From Campylobacter massiliensis (GTDB lineage Bacteria > Campylobacterota > Campylobacteria > Campylobacterales > Campylobacteraceae): 64,000 nt of DNA. The notes beneath the pieces were generated by a model. The model was not told the DNA's origin, searched no databases, and was given only the letters and a program-made list of their open reading frames with translations. The stretch covers positions 372,001-436,000 of the forward strand of contig NZ_JACLZK010000001.1 in assembly GCF_014253065.1 (NCBI RefSeq), written 5' to 3'. Below, in pieces: positions 29,778-38,877 of the stretch; the first letter of the stretch is position 1, and every line of letters begins with the position of its first letter. Both the position numbers and the translations under genes were made by a program.

Positions 29778-29795
29778 GACGGGCAAGAGCCCGTC
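29778..29795 (-). terminator. Probable terminator after the TonB-dependent receptor
   Basis: GACGGGC and GCCCGTC form a 7-bp stem with a 4-nt loop, 17 nt beyond the receptor stop. The tract that follows on the minus strand is U-rich but interrupted (TCCTTGCTTTTCTTC). Confidence 0.55.
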
Positions 29796-29811
29796 CGAAT
29801 AAGAATGCGGC

Positions 29812-32772
29812 TTAAAACGTAAATTCCCAGTTTAGCCTGAAATTTCTGCCGGCCGAGTAGAAGCGGTTGATACCTAGTCCCGTGGTTCTATCGATCATGT
29901 TCATTGTACCAAAAGGCCTAATGGAGCGCGCAGCGTCCCAAGTGATGTATTTTTCGTTAGTTAGGTTATAAACGCCTAGCCTAAACGTCAAATTTTTAAT
30001 CGGGCGCACGTAGGTTACGACGTCTACTAGCGTGTAGGCGTTGCTTCGCCATTTTGAGTGGCTGTTTGTATTGTATGGATTGCCGTACGGGTCGGTATCT
30101 AGGCGCCAGAACATATTATAGGTGTCTTTTTCTTTTTTAGATGCGACGCTAGTGACGTAGATGTCGGCGCCGAATTTATCCGCAGCGCTTGCGTAGCCTA
30201 GACCGTAGATCGCAGTAGTCGGCTGGATGGCATTCATCGGCACTTTACCGTCGTTATCGGTTTGTACTCTGCCTTTTTGCAGCGTTAGTTTGTAGCTAGC
30301 GTGAAAGCCCTCTAGCGCGTCTGAAATTTGACCAAAATGCAACATAGAGTTTATCTCAAGACCGCGCACGGTAGCCTTACTGCGGTTTACGTTGCCGTAT
30401 AGCGCAAAAGGTATGGTGTTGCCGCCGCCGCCTGTGGCGTAGCTTTTGGTGCCAAGCGATATTAGGTCTATAAAGTTGTCGTATTTGGTCTCAAAAAAGC
30501 TTGTCGTTATAAAGCTTTTTCCCTCGTGCAGCGTTAATGCAAGCTCTTTTGTCTTAGCTATTTCCGGTTTTAGATCCGGATTTGGTTGGATGGTAAAATC
30601 AGGATGCTTAAACGCTAGATATAGTTCGTCCGTGGTCGGCGCTCTAAAGCCTTTGGAGTATTTTAGCTGCACCCTAAAGTAATCTAGCGGATCGATGTCG
30701 GCTCCGATGGCATAAGAGCTATTCGTAAATTTTTTATTTTGAGCGATGTATTTTATATTTGCTAGCGCGTTATTAGGCGCTTCTTGCTTCCATGCATCAT
30801 GGGCTATTTTCCACTCGTCTCTATCCGCGTAGTCCCACCACTTTGGCTCCGGGCTGGGGTTATACGGCACGAAAAGGCCTAGCACCATATCGTCCGGGAT
30901 TTTAGGCGTAGAGCCCGGGACGTAGTTTGGTTTATATTTTATCTTGTCGTAGCGGTAGCCTAAATTTATCCCCAACCAGTCGTTTACTCGCATATCGTCG
31001 TTTAGATATAGCGCGCCTTCTTTTGTTTTAACCGGGATGAGAAAAGACGTGAGAGGCTCGGTTCTAGGGCAAAGCGCGTAAAGTAGCGTTAGCGGCGCGT
31101 TTTCGCACGTATACGGCGTGCCGGTAAAATCCGTGCCTAGAGTCTTGGGCGCCCACCACTGGTTGCTTGTGGTATCGTAGCCCTGCTTGTTTGTCATGGA
31201 TTTTTCGGTTTTAGTAAAGCTTAGTCCGTATGCGATATCGTGCTCTACGTCGCCCGTTTTGGCGTATTTGTTAAAGTCTAAGTTAAACTGCTTGGTGTTT
31301 GTGTCTAGATCTCGCTCTTTCCAGTCGCGGCTTATGTAGCCTTTGCCGTATGGAGTGATGAGATATCCGCTTTCTGAGCTTTGTTTAAACGTCTTACCCG
31401 TTCGCGCGTCGGTGTAGCTTTTATCTAGCGGGACGGTTGATTTTATGTATTGCTCGGTGGCGTAGTCGTATTTTAGCACGTCGATATTTGGCTGTGAACA
31501 GTCAAATATCGAGCAGTCCAGCCATGTATTGCTAACGTTTTGATTGATGCTAAATTTGTTCTGATCATGGACGTTTCCTTGGCTATCTACGATTCTGTTC
31601 ACCCATGTTAGACCGCCGTACTGCGGATCTACTTCTTGGGTTCTTTGCAAGGTTACTTCGCCGCCGTACTTATCGACTACTTTGTTGTTTTTAACCTGAA
31701 GTCCGATAGGGTTTGAAATCTCAGGGCAGTTTTCGCCTCCCTGGCAGTGCTCCTCGGTTCTGGCGCGAGATTTGATTTTTTGATTAGAGTAGGTAAATTT
31801 CATCGTGTCCCATAGTGGAGTTTCGCTAAAATTTTCATATGCAAAAGCGCGATTTTTCCTATCCATCATATCGTCGTTGTATCTTAGACCGGTATCTATG
31901 ATCTCGTCCCTGTTGCTAGAAAGCGTAAGCGTGTATGATAGGTCTTTGCCTTGAGATCGGTTTTTGTAGGTATCTGACATAAAGGTAAATCTATGCTCCT
32001 CGTGAGGCTGGAAGCCTAGCTTGATGAGACTGCTCGTTTTTTTGATGTAGTACGGGTCGGCCTTTTCTCTGGTTCTACCTAGCACGCTATCGTCATAACC
32101 CTTGTAACCGTAGTTTTCCGTCTCGTGGTGCCTGCGCTTAGTTTGTACGGCTAGGATATCAAACCACTTAAACCTACCGGCTAAGGTATGCGAGTGCATG
32201 GTTTGGTTATCAGCGGTGTTGTAGCCGCCCTTATAGCCGTAAAAATAGTCCTTATCTAGCAAAAGATCCCTTGCGTCTTTTGTTTCAAACATCACGGAGC
32301 CGCCCAGAGAGCCAGAGCCCGTACGAACGGAGTCTGCGCCTTTTGAAATAGTGGCTTGTTTTAGCGTTTCAAATTCCACGCCGTTGCGAGTGTTGTTAAA
32401 GTTTCCGTATCCTTCAAATAGCTCCTTAAAGCCCTGCGAGCTTAGCGTTTGAGCCTGATGGAGTCCATCTACGGTTATAGCCACGCGGTTTTCCTCCACG
32501 CCTCTTATCGCGTAGCCGCTCTGGCCGAAACGCCCAGCCTCTACGGTCGTTACGCCCGTTTCGTATCGCACGAGGTCTTTGTTGTCTGAGACCTGCGTTT
32601 TAGTTAACTCCTTGGCGCTTTTTACGCTTTGGCCGACTTTTTTTTGCATCGGATCATTCTCAGCGCCTGCTTCGCCGCTAACCGTTACTTCTTTTAGCTC
32701 GACTTCGGCTTCTTTTGCATTTAAATTCGACAAAAGAAGTAAAGCGGCAAGAGAAAATTTAAGATGATTCAT
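29812..32772 (-). CDS. TonB-dependent outer-membrane receptor, heme/hemoglobin type
   Basis: A 986-residue receptor with a 19-residue signal peptide (MNHLKFSLAALLLLSNLNA), a TonB-box-like EVTVSG, a plug domain (about 50-165) and a 22-strand-type barrel ending in F. FRAP (709-712) and NPDL (731-734), with His723 between them, match the FRAP-His-NPNL signature of heme/hemoglobin receptors such as HmuR. Six cysteines fall in three close pairs (343/349, 420/425, 556/568) in predicted outer loops. It should import heme iron with TonB-ExbB-ExbD energy; neither those genes nor a heme ABC transporter is nearby. AAGGGT precedes the ATG. Transferrin binding is a less likely alternative. Confidence 0.88.
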   Translation of the reverse strand: MNHLKFSLAALLLLSNLNAKEAEVELKEVTVSGEAGAENDPMQKKVGQSVKSAKELTKTQVSDNKDLVRYETGVTTVEAGRFGQSGYAIRGVEENRVAITVDGLHQAQTLSSQGFKELFEGYGNFNNTRNGVEFETLKQATISKGADSVRTGSGSLGGSVMFETKDARDLLLDKDYFYGYKGGYNTADNQTMHSHTLAGRFKWFDILAVQTKRRHHETENYGYKGYDDSVLGRTREKADPYYIKKTSSLIKLGFQPHEEHRFTFMSDTYKNRSQGKDLSYTLTLSSNRDEIIDTGLRYNDDMMDRKNRAFAYENFSETPLWDTMKFTYSNQKIKSRARTEEHCQGGENCPEISNPIGLQVKNNKVVDKYGGEVTLQRTQEVDPQYGGLTWVNRIVDSQGNVHDQNKFSINQNVSNTWLDCSIFDCSQPNIDVLKYDYATEQYIKSTVPLDKSYTDARTGKTFKQSSESGYLITPYGKGYISRDWKERDLDTNTKQFNLDFNKYAKTGDVEHDIAYGLSFTKTEKSMTNKQGYDTTSNQWWAPKTLGTDFTGTPYTCENAPLTLLYALCPRTEPLTSFLIPVKTKEGALYLNDDMRVNDWLGINLGYRYDKIKYKPNYVPGSTPKIPDDMVLGLFVPYNPSPEPKWWDYADRDEWKIAHDAWKQEAPNNALANIKYIAQNKKFTNSSYAIGADIDPLDYFRVQLKYSKGFRAPTTDELYLAFKHPDFTIQPNPDLKPEIAKTKELALTLHEGKSFITTSFFETKYDNFIDLISLGTKSYATGGGGNTIPFALYGNVNRSKATVRGLEINSMLHFGQISDALEGFHASYKLTLQKGRVQTDNDGKVPMNAIQPTTAIYGLGYASAADKFGADIYVTSVASKKEKDTYNMFWRLDTDPYGNPYNTNSHSKWRSNAYTLVDVVTYVRPIKNLTFRLGVYNLTNEKYITWDAARSIRPFGTMNMIDRTTGLGINRFYSAGRNFRLNWEFTF

Positions 32773-32821
32773 TTTTACCCTTATTAACGATAGTTTTGAT
32801 ATTCATTTGCTATAAAGGCGA

Positions 32822-32842
32822 AATGATAATAAATATTTGTTT
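32822..32842 (-). promoter_or_regulatory. Possible Fur-binding site upstream of the receptor
   Basis: The spacer before the receptor contains ATTTATTATCATTT on the minus strand, resembling one half of a Fur box (TGATAAT...ATTATCA). The other half is weak. Iron control of such receptors by Fur is well established in Campylobacter, which makes the site plausible. Confidence 0.35.
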
Positions 32843-32885
32843 ATACTTTGATTAAAAAATTAGATTTTAGTTTAAAAATTATAAA

Positions 32886-33119
32886 TCAATTTTTTATATT
32901 AAGGAATAAGAATATTGATATTAGCAAAACTGCTGTAAATAGGATAATATTTTGCTTAAGTAAATTTAGTAAATTTAAGACAAAATCCGCGTCCGTAAAA
33001 ATGCATATGCGAACCGAGGTAAGCGCTGTAAAGCCGCCTATTTGAGCAAAACTAATATCGCCCGACTTGAATGAAGGAAAAGCGTATAAAAGTAAACCTA
33101 TAAAAAATAGCGCGAGCAA
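32886..33119 (-). CDS. Candidate small two-helix membrane protein
   Basis: A 77-codon frame from a TTG. It is open further upstream to about 33134 (an ATT codon would add LFAV to the first helix). Two hydrophobic stretches stand at the ends (LLALFFIGLLLYAF and NIILFTAVLLISIFLFLNI), separated by about 35 residues. It lies just after the 145-residue gene at 33139 and before the receptor promoter. No clear start codon or ribosome binding site and no known family make it tentative. Confidence 0.4.
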   Translation of the reverse strand: MLALFFIGLLLYAFPSFKSGDISFAQIGGFTALTSVRICIFTDADFVLNLLNLLKQNIILFTAVLLISIFLFLNIKN

Positions 33120-33138
33120 AACGGCGAATAAAATTTGT

Positions 33139-33576
33139 TCACTTTTTAAATAGATCTTTATTGTTCGGGTTTGACATTAGCGCCGACATCGACTTTTCGA
33201 GCTGATTTTTTTGGGATTTGTAAATGGAAAAATTTACCAAGATCGGACTGTTTTCTACTAAAATTTGAACGATAGCTCCAAGCGGAAAGCTAACGACGCT
33301 GGCAAAATTTTCCTTACCGAAGCCGGCCTCGAAGCTCAGCTCCTCCGGCGTGAGTTTGGCGCTGCTAAAAGTATAGCCCGCAAGCGTAAAGACGATAACG
33401 GGTGCCGTAAAAGTGCTCATAATATACTCCGGCAACTCGGGGCTAAATTTAACCAGATCAAGGTTGGCCATCGCCGAAAAGGAGCGGTCGTTTTTTAGCA
33501 AGTACTCTACGCACTCAAAAACGTGCTCCTTCATCATCGCCGCAAATCTCTCGTCGTCTAAAATTTCATCAAGCAT
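33139..33576 (-). CDS. Uncharacterised protein, possibly SspB-like
   Basis: A 145-residue cytoplasmic protein starting MLDEILDDERF. The start is set by AAGGAGG 5-6 nt before an ATG at 33576; a longer frame upstream lacks such a site. The central part (SPELPEYIMSTF..VIVFTLAGYTF..FEAGFGKENFASVVSFPLGAIVQILVEN) recalls the beta-barrel of SspB-type ClpXP adaptors (a substrate-binding F.A.F.G..., then a VP/FPL.AI.AI strand). That likeness is only by eye. No enzyme motifs are present. It follows pepF at a distance of about 170 nt. Confidence 0.7.
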   Translation of the reverse strand: MLDEILDDERFAAMMKEHVFECVEYLLKNDRSFSAMANLDLVKFSPELPEYIMSTFTAPVIVFTLAGYTFSSAKLTPEELSFEAGFGKENFASVVSFPLGAIVQILVENSPILVNFSIYKSQKNQLEKSMSALMSNPNNKDLFKK

Positions 33577-33747
33577 TTTGCCTCCTTTTGTACCTTTTCT
33601 CAAATTTACCGTCCGTCGCCGCGCCGAATTTAGCTTCAAATAAACGCAAAATTTAGCGTCAAATTTGTCGCCTTTGACTCGGTTTGGCTAGTCAAATTTG
33701 GCCGCTCTTTTAAATTTACTCCCCAAAGTGCGTCAAATTTGCGCTCG

Positions 33748-35469
33748 CTACGCTTCCTGGCAAAACTCCTCAACTAGCTTTCTAACCTCGTTTATGCCGA
33801 TCTGCCAAAACGCCGCGTCCTCGATATCAAAGCCAAACATCTCGACCAGCTCTTTTGGCGAGCGCGAGCCGCCCGCGCTTAAAAACTCGGTATAAATTTG
33901 CACGAAATTTTCGCATTTGCCGCTTTTGTAAAGCCCGAAAATCGCCAGCACCAAGAGCTGCGCGTAGGAGTAGGCGTAGCAGTAAAACGGCGTGTGGATA
34001 AAGTGCGGGATGTAACTCCACCAAATTTTGTAGTAGTCGTTTAGCGTAACGCTTCGTTCGAACATCTTAGAACTCTCTTCGAGCCAAATTTTATTTAGCT
34101 CCTCGGCGCTGATCTCGCCCTCGTGCGCGTGAACTCGGCGCTCAAAGGTCGTGAAGTTTATCTGGCGATAAAGCGTAGCAAAGATATCCTCGATCTTGCC
34201 GGCGAGTAGGGCGGTTTTTTCTCTGCCTTTTAGCGTGCTTTTTACGTGATCAAAAACCAGCATCTCGCAAAATACCGATGCCGTCTCCGCAGTGGTTAGC
34301 GGCGTGTCGGCGTTTAGAAATCCTACGGTTTCATAGGCTAGATTTTGATGCGCGGCGTGACCTAGCTCGTGCGCTAGGGTAAAAAGATCCCGCCTCTCGT
34401 CGGTGTGGTTTAAAAGCACGTAAGGATGGGCATTTGCGACGCCTGATTGCGAAAAGGCGCCGCCTCGTTTATTTTGCGCAGGATAGACGTCGATCCAGCC
34501 CTCTTTAAACGCGCGAGCGGCTATATCGCCGAATTTTGGACTAAATTTGGAAAAAGTCTCGAGCACGATTTTTTTGCACTCTTCAAATTTATAAACGCTC
34601 TTGCTCTCTCCGAGCGGCGCGTATCTATCGTAGTCGTAAAGCTTTCTAAAGCCTAAAATTTTGCGCTTTTTCTCGTAAAATTTAATCGGCAGATCAAAGC
34701 TCGTCTCGGCCGCCTTTATGAGCGCGTCCACGCTGGCTTTGGTCGTTTGGTTTGAGAAATGCCGCGGGCTTTCGGGTAGGTCGAATTTCCTCAGCTCGCA
34801 GCTGGTTTTTAGGCTGGTTTTTATCATATTATAGATGTAGCTAAGCAGATGCTGCTGCAGCGCTAGGCCGCCCGAGAGGCTCTTTGCGGCTGCTTTTCGC
34901 TCGGCTCGATCCGGGCTGTGAAGTTTTGACAAAATCTCCTCTTCGCCTAACATTTTGCCTTTAAATTTAAACTTAAGCGCGCTTAGCGTCTCGTCAAAAA
35001 GCCGCGAAAAGCCTTCCGCGCCCGTGTTTGCCGTGCGGAGTAAAATTTGCTCCTCTTTTAGGCTCAGCTGGTGGGCTTTTTCTTTTGCGATATTGGCTAG
35101 ATAGTAGCCAAGTCTTTGGCTTTTGGCGATGATTTTGTTTTGTCTGGCTTCGTCAAATTCGTTAAATTTAAGCTCGAAAAAGAGCAGATGATTTTGCGCC
35201 TTTGAGCTAAGCTCGTCAAATTTGGCGTAAAACGCGCCCTTTGAGGTGTCTTTTGAAAAAACTAGGCTCACGTAAATTTGCACGCGAGCGATGTTTTCTA
35301 GTAAATTTTCATATTCGTTAAGCGCGTTTAAAAACTCCTCGTCGCTTAAATTTAAAAATTTATCCGAATATTTTGCTTCAAATTTTTCGCACTCGTTTTG
35401 TAACGAAAGAGCCGAAATCTCCAGCTCTTTTTCGTTTTTAAAAAGTGGGGTCAAGTCCCAAACGTTCAT
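33748..35469 (-). CDS. pepF: Oligoendopeptidase F (M3 family)
   Basis: A 573-residue zinc peptidase with the HEXXH motif in TLAHELGHAAHQ and a downstream glutamate (TAETASVFCEMLV), in the order typical of M3B peptidases. The N-terminal half is the usual helical oligoendopeptidase domain. It cleaves short peptides in the cytoplasm. It lies 15 nt after the sstT stop, so the two may be transcribed together. Confidence 0.93.
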   Translation of the reverse strand: MNVWDLTPLFKNEKELEISALSLQNECEKFEAKYSDKFLNLSDEEFLNALNEYENLLENIARVQIYVSLVFSKDTSKGAFYAKFDELSSKAQNHLLFFELKFNEFDEARQNKIIAKSQRLGYYLANIAKEKAHQLSLKEEQILLRTANTGAEGFSRLFDETLSALKFKFKGKMLGEEEILSKLHSPDRAERKAAAKSLSGGLALQQHLLSYIYNMIKTSLKTSCELRKFDLPESPRHFSNQTTKASVDALIKAAETSFDLPIKFYEKKRKILGFRKLYDYDRYAPLGESKSVYKFEECKKIVLETFSKFSPKFGDIAARAFKEGWIDVYPAQNKRGGAFSQSGVANAHPYVLLNHTDERRDLFTLAHELGHAAHQNLAYETVGFLNADTPLTTAETASVFCEMLVFDHVKSTLKGREKTALLAGKIEDIFATLYRQINFTTFERRVHAHEGEISAEELNKIWLEESSKMFERSVTLNDYYKIWWSYIPHFIHTPFYCYAYSYAQLLVLAIFGLYKSGKCENFVQIYTEFLSAGGSRSPKELVEMFGFDIEDAAFWQIGINEVRKLVEEFCQEA

Positions 35470-35484
35470 TTTGCAGCCTTAAAT

Positions 35485-36789
35485 TTACTCTATAGTTTCT
35501 GAAGCTACGGCGGTGAAAAGTACGTCTGAGGCGCTATTTACGGCTGTTTCTACCGAGTCTTGGATCACGCCGATGATAAATCCTACGCCGACAACCTGCA
35601 TCGCGATGTCGTTACCGATACCAAATAGCGCGCAAGCAAGCGGCACCAGTAGTAGCGAACCGCCAGCGACGCCGGAAGCCCCGCACGCGCCAAGAGCCGA
35701 GATAAAGCAAAGCAGTAACGCGTCGCCAAAATCAACAGTGATAGACGGGATCGAATTTACCGCTGCAAGCGCCAAGATGCCGATAGTTACGGCCGCGCCG
35801 CCCATGTTTATAGTGGCTCCTAGCGGGATCGAGATCGAGTAGAGCTCCTCTTTTAGTCCTAGCTTTTTACAAAGCGCCATATTCACCGGGATATTTGCCG
35901 CGGACGAGCGAGTGAAAAACGCCGTAACCGCACTCTCTCTCACGCAAGTCATCACTAGCGGATAAGGGTTTTTCTTGGTAACTACAAACACCATCGCAGG
36001 ATAAACGACGAAGGAAACGAAAGCCATCGAGCCTACTAGAACGAGGATTAGTTTTAGGTAGCCTGCAAGCGCCTCAAAGCCCGTCTCGTGGATGCTGATG
36101 GTAACTAGGCCAAAGATACCAAACGGCGCAAGGCGGATGATAAATCTAACGATTTTAGTCACGCCGTCGCTGACGTCTTGGAATACTTTTTTAGTTTCTT
36201 GCGTGCAAAATCTCATCGCGATACCGCCGCCCACGGCCCAAGTGATGATGCCTATGTAGTTGCCGCTAGAAAGCGCGGTGATAGGGTTTTGAACCATTTT
36301 AAAGATGAGGTCTTTTAGGACGTCTACGATGCCTTGCGGAGCGCTCATATTTGCGCTCTCGACGCCTTTTAGCACGAGCTCCATCGGGAAAAGAAAGCTA
36401 GCGACAACCGCAACTACGGCAGCTAGAAAAGTGCCGACTAGGTAAAGCGTAACTACCTTTTGCATGCCTTTTGCATGGCCGAATTCTTTCACGATGATAG
36501 ACGTCGCAACTAGTACGAAAACTAGGATCGGAGCGATAGCTTTAAGCGCGCCGACGAAGAGGTTGCCCAAAACGGCAATAGAGTTTGCGACGGAATTTGC
36601 TACGTCGGTTATGTCTTTTTTTGCTGCGGCTAGCTGTGCTGCGTCGCTCACGCCTTTTGCGATTAGTTCGTTATAAGGAGCCGCCTGATAGTGCGTCCAA
36701 AAGCCGATAACGGCGCCTAGAGCTATGCCGATTAAAATTTGAATGATCAAATTTCCGTCGGCGAACCTTTTTGCTAGTTTGCTAAACAT
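35485..36789 (-). CDS. sstT: Serine/threonine:sodium symporter
   Basis: A 434-residue member of the dicarboxylate/amino acid:cation symporter family. It has about nine membrane segments, the serine-rich hairpin region ([20 protein letters not shown]), the NMGGAAVTI motif and a C-terminal [16 protein letters not shown]. The length and the N-terminus [24 protein letters not shown] fit SstT rather than GltP. It imports serine, a main carbon source for campylobacters, with sodium. Confidence 0.92.
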   Translation of the reverse strand: MFSKLAKRFADGNLIIQILIGIALGAVIGFWTHYQAAPYNELIAKGVSDAAQLAAAKKDITDVANSVANSIAVLGNLFVGALKAIAPILVFVLVATSIIVKEFGHAKGMQKVVTLYLVGTFLAAVVAVVASFLFPMELVLKGVESANMSAPQGIVDVLKDLIFKMVQNPITALSSGNYIGIITWAVGGGIAMRFCTQETKKVFQDVSDGVTKIVRFIIRLAPFGIFGLVTISIHETGFEALAGYLKLILVLVGSMAFVSFVVYPAMVFVVTKKNPYPLVMTCVRESAVTAFFTRSSAANIPVNMALCKKLGLKEELYSISIPLGATINMGGAAVTIGILALAAVNSIPSITVDFGDALLLCFISALGACGASGVAGGSLLLVPLACALFGIGNDIAMQVVGVGFIIGVIQDSVETAVNSASDVLFTAVASETIE

Positions 36790-36896
36790 TCTAGTGTCCT
36801 TGCCTTAAAATTTAATTTTAGTTTAGGATTATAGCCGAATTTACGCGGAATTTACAAGCTTTGAGCGAGATTAATTTGAATTTTATTATGAAATGT

Positions 36897-36902
36897 TACA
36901 AT
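36897..36902 (+). promoter_or_regulatory. Probable -10 element for metK
   Basis: TACAAT lies 30 nt upstream of the metK ATG, in the divergent spacer with sstT, with a T-rich stretch before it. AAAGGA serves as ribosome binding site. Confidence 0.45.
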
Positions 36903-36931
36903 TGCGAGATTAATTTTCATAAAGGAAAAGC

Positions 36932-38134
36932 ATGTATTTATTTACTTCTGAGGTTGTGAGCCCGGGTCATCCGGATAAATGCGCCGACATCATTGCCGAC
37001 AGTATCGTCGATACGATCTTGATGCAAGATCCAAACGGCCGCGTCGCTAGCGAAGTTTTCGTCGCGGGTAAAAACATTATAATAGGCGGAGAGATAAACT
37101 CTAAGGTCAAGTTAAGCTTCAAAGACTACGAGGGTATCGTTAAAAACGCGCTAGCTAAAATCGGCTACGACGGCAAGTCTAAATTTACGAAAGAGCAGTG
37201 CCTGCACCCCGACGACGTAGAGATAAAAGTCTGCATAAATCAGCAAAGCGCCGATATAAACCAAGGCGTCGATCAAGAAGGCGGCGAGATAGGCGCCGGG
37301 GATCAGGGTATAATGTTTGGCTTTGCCAGCTGCGAAGCGAACGAATATATGCCTGCAGCCATAACCTACGCTAGAATGCTTTGCGATAAGGTTTATAAAT
37401 TTGCCAAAGCTAATCCCGATAAACTCGGCGTCGATATCAAAACTCAGGTTACCGTAGACTACGGCACGAAGGATAACTTTGAAAGTTGCAAGCCGCAAAG
37501 CATCCATACTATCGTTGTTTCGGCTCCTTGCGTCGAGACGATGAAGATAGAGGAGCTGCGCGCCCTAGTGCAAACTCTCATCGACGACGCGGGCTTGCCA
37601 AAAGGCCTTTACGATAAAAGTAAAACGCTCATCTATATCAACCCGACCGGCCGCTACGTAAATCACAGCTCGCTTCACGACAGCGGACTAACCGGCCGCA
37701 AGCTCATCGTAGATAGCTTTGGCGGATATAGCCCGATAGGCGGCGGCGCGCAAAGCAGCAAAGACTACACGAAAGTCGATCGCAGCGGTCTTTACGCAGC
37801 GCGCTGGATAGCTAAAAATATCGTCGCTGCGGGCCTTGCTAAAAAATGTATCGTCCAGCTAAGCTACGCTATCGGTATGGCAAAGCCTACCTCTGTTAGC
37901 GTCGATACGATGGGCACGCAGATCGCGGGTATAAACGACGATATGCTGTCAAATTTCGTTAGCGAAAATTTCGCCCTCACTCCGCGCTGGATCACGAACA
38001 AATTCGGCCTGGATAAACCTGGCAAAGATACGTTTTTATACGCTAAAGTAGCAGCCAAAGGTCAAGTCGGAAACGCCAAATATCCGTGGGAAAAGCTTGA
38101 TGCGGTCGATACTTTCAAGGCTTTGATTAAATAA
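36932..38134 (+). CDS. metK: S-adenosylmethionine synthase
   Basis: A 400-residue enzyme with SEVVSPGHPDKCADIIAD at the N-terminus, GAGDQGIMFGFA near 121-132 and the GGGAQSSKDYTKVDRSGLY region. In most MetK proteins the last motif reads GGGAFSGKD; here the F-S-G is Q-S-S. It makes SAM from methionine and ATP, which MqnE in this window and all methyltransferases need. It stands alone between divergent sstT and a membrane protein. Confidence 0.95.
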   Translation: MYLFTSEVVSPGHPDKCADIIADSIVDTILMQDPNGRVASEVFVAGKNIIIGGEINSKVKLSFKDYEGIVKNALAKIGYDGKSKFTKEQCLHPDDVEIKVCINQQSADINQGVDQEGGEIGAGDQGIMFGFASCEANEYMPAAITYARMLCDKVYKFAKANPDKLGVDIKTQVTVDYGTKDNFESCKPQSIHTIVVSAPCVETMKIEELRALVQTLIDDAGLPKGLYDKSKTLIYINPTGRYVNHSSLHDSGLTGRKLIVDSFGGYSPIGGGAQSSKDYTKVDRSGLYAARWIAKNIVAAGLAKKCIVQLSYAIGMAKPTSVSVDTMGTQIAGINDDMLSNFVSENFALTPRWITNKFGLDKPGKDTFLYAKVAAKGQVGNAKYPWEKLDAVDTFKALIK

Positions 38135-38140
38135 TTTTGA

Positions 38141-38166
38141 AAGCCCGCTAAATTTAACGCGGGCTT
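38141..38166 (+). terminator. Stem-loop after metK
   Basis: AAGCCCGC (38141-38148) and GCGGGCTT (38159-38166) form a perfect 8-bp stem with a TAAATTTAAC loop, 6 nt after the stop codon. The following tract is only TTAAATTTACC, so intrinsic termination may be weak. Confidence 0.5.
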
Positions 38167-38266
38167 AAATTTACCCTCAAATTTAAGGCTTCGTATGAAA
38201 TTTCATCCCGCTTTACGTCTTAAATTTTACTTCAAAAACGCGCGATAAAATTTAAAGAGAATTAAA

Positions 38267-38866
38267 ATGCAAACGGCAACAAAACAAAACGGCAAAAACA
38301 AGACGCTCGGATTCGTTTTACTCGGGCTTTGCCCGTTTTATTTTATCTGCGCGCTAGGCATTTTTGTATTGCCTTTTGACGTGCTGGCTCGCTCGTCTTT
38401 GGCAAGAGATTTCGTGGAAGCTATGCTTAAAATTTACCCGGCCGTAGAGCGAGCTTTTTCTCACACGGATTTTACGCAAAAGGCCGCGTTTTATATCGCT
38501 TATATGGGGATTATCAAGGTCGTCACGCTTGTCGGTTTCGTCGCGGCTTGTTTGCTGTGCGGCAGTAAAGAGAATAAAGCTCGCGTGATGAAACAAGCAA
38601 GAAAAGAAAATCCGGTAGCGGGATTTTTTCTTTCATTTTGCGGCATTTTGTGGGCTGGTTTTTTGATAAATATGGATTTTACGGGTTATTATATCGGATA
38701 TCGTAAACCAAGAAATTCGCCTGAATACGAATGGGTGCTGAGGTCTCCCAGCGAGCTATTTTGGCAGATGTGTATTGATTTTATGTTTGTAGTTTTTGTT
38801 GCAGCTTGTATATTTTACGCGGTGTTGCAAATTCGGCTGCTATTTCGCAAACGCAAAAACGCCTAA
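38267..38866 (+). CDS. Uncharacterised four-helix membrane protein
   Basis: A 199-residue protein with four hydrophobic segments (about 15-35, 70-92, 115-135 and 165-190), a basic cytoplasmic linker (GSKENKARVMKQARKENP) and a basic tail (RLLFRKRKNA). I recognise no family. AGAGAATTAAAATG gives a weak ribosome binding site. It lies alone between metK and the convergent lnt, separated from the lnt stop by 11 nt. Confidence 0.75.
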   Translation: MQTATKQNGKNKTLGFVLLGLCPFYFICALGIFVLPFDVLARSSLARDFVEAMLKIYPAVERAFSHTDFTQKAAFYIAYMGIIKVVTLVGFVAACLLCGSKENKARVMKQARKENPVAGFFLSFCGILWAGFLINMDFTGYYIGYRKPRNSPEYEWVLRSPSELFWQMCIDFMFVVFVAACIFYAVLQIRLLFRKRKNA

Positions 38867-38877
38867 ATTTAGCAAAT

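Noticed and set aside
33577-33639. Longer start for the SspB-like candidate at 33639
   Set aside because: AAGGAGG stands directly before the ATG at 33576, and the extension is a basic low-complexity segment over AAATTTGA DNA.
38195-38248. 17-codon ATG frame before the four-helix membrane protein, considered as a leader peptide
   Set aside because: No ribosome binding site and no attenuator-type structures around it.
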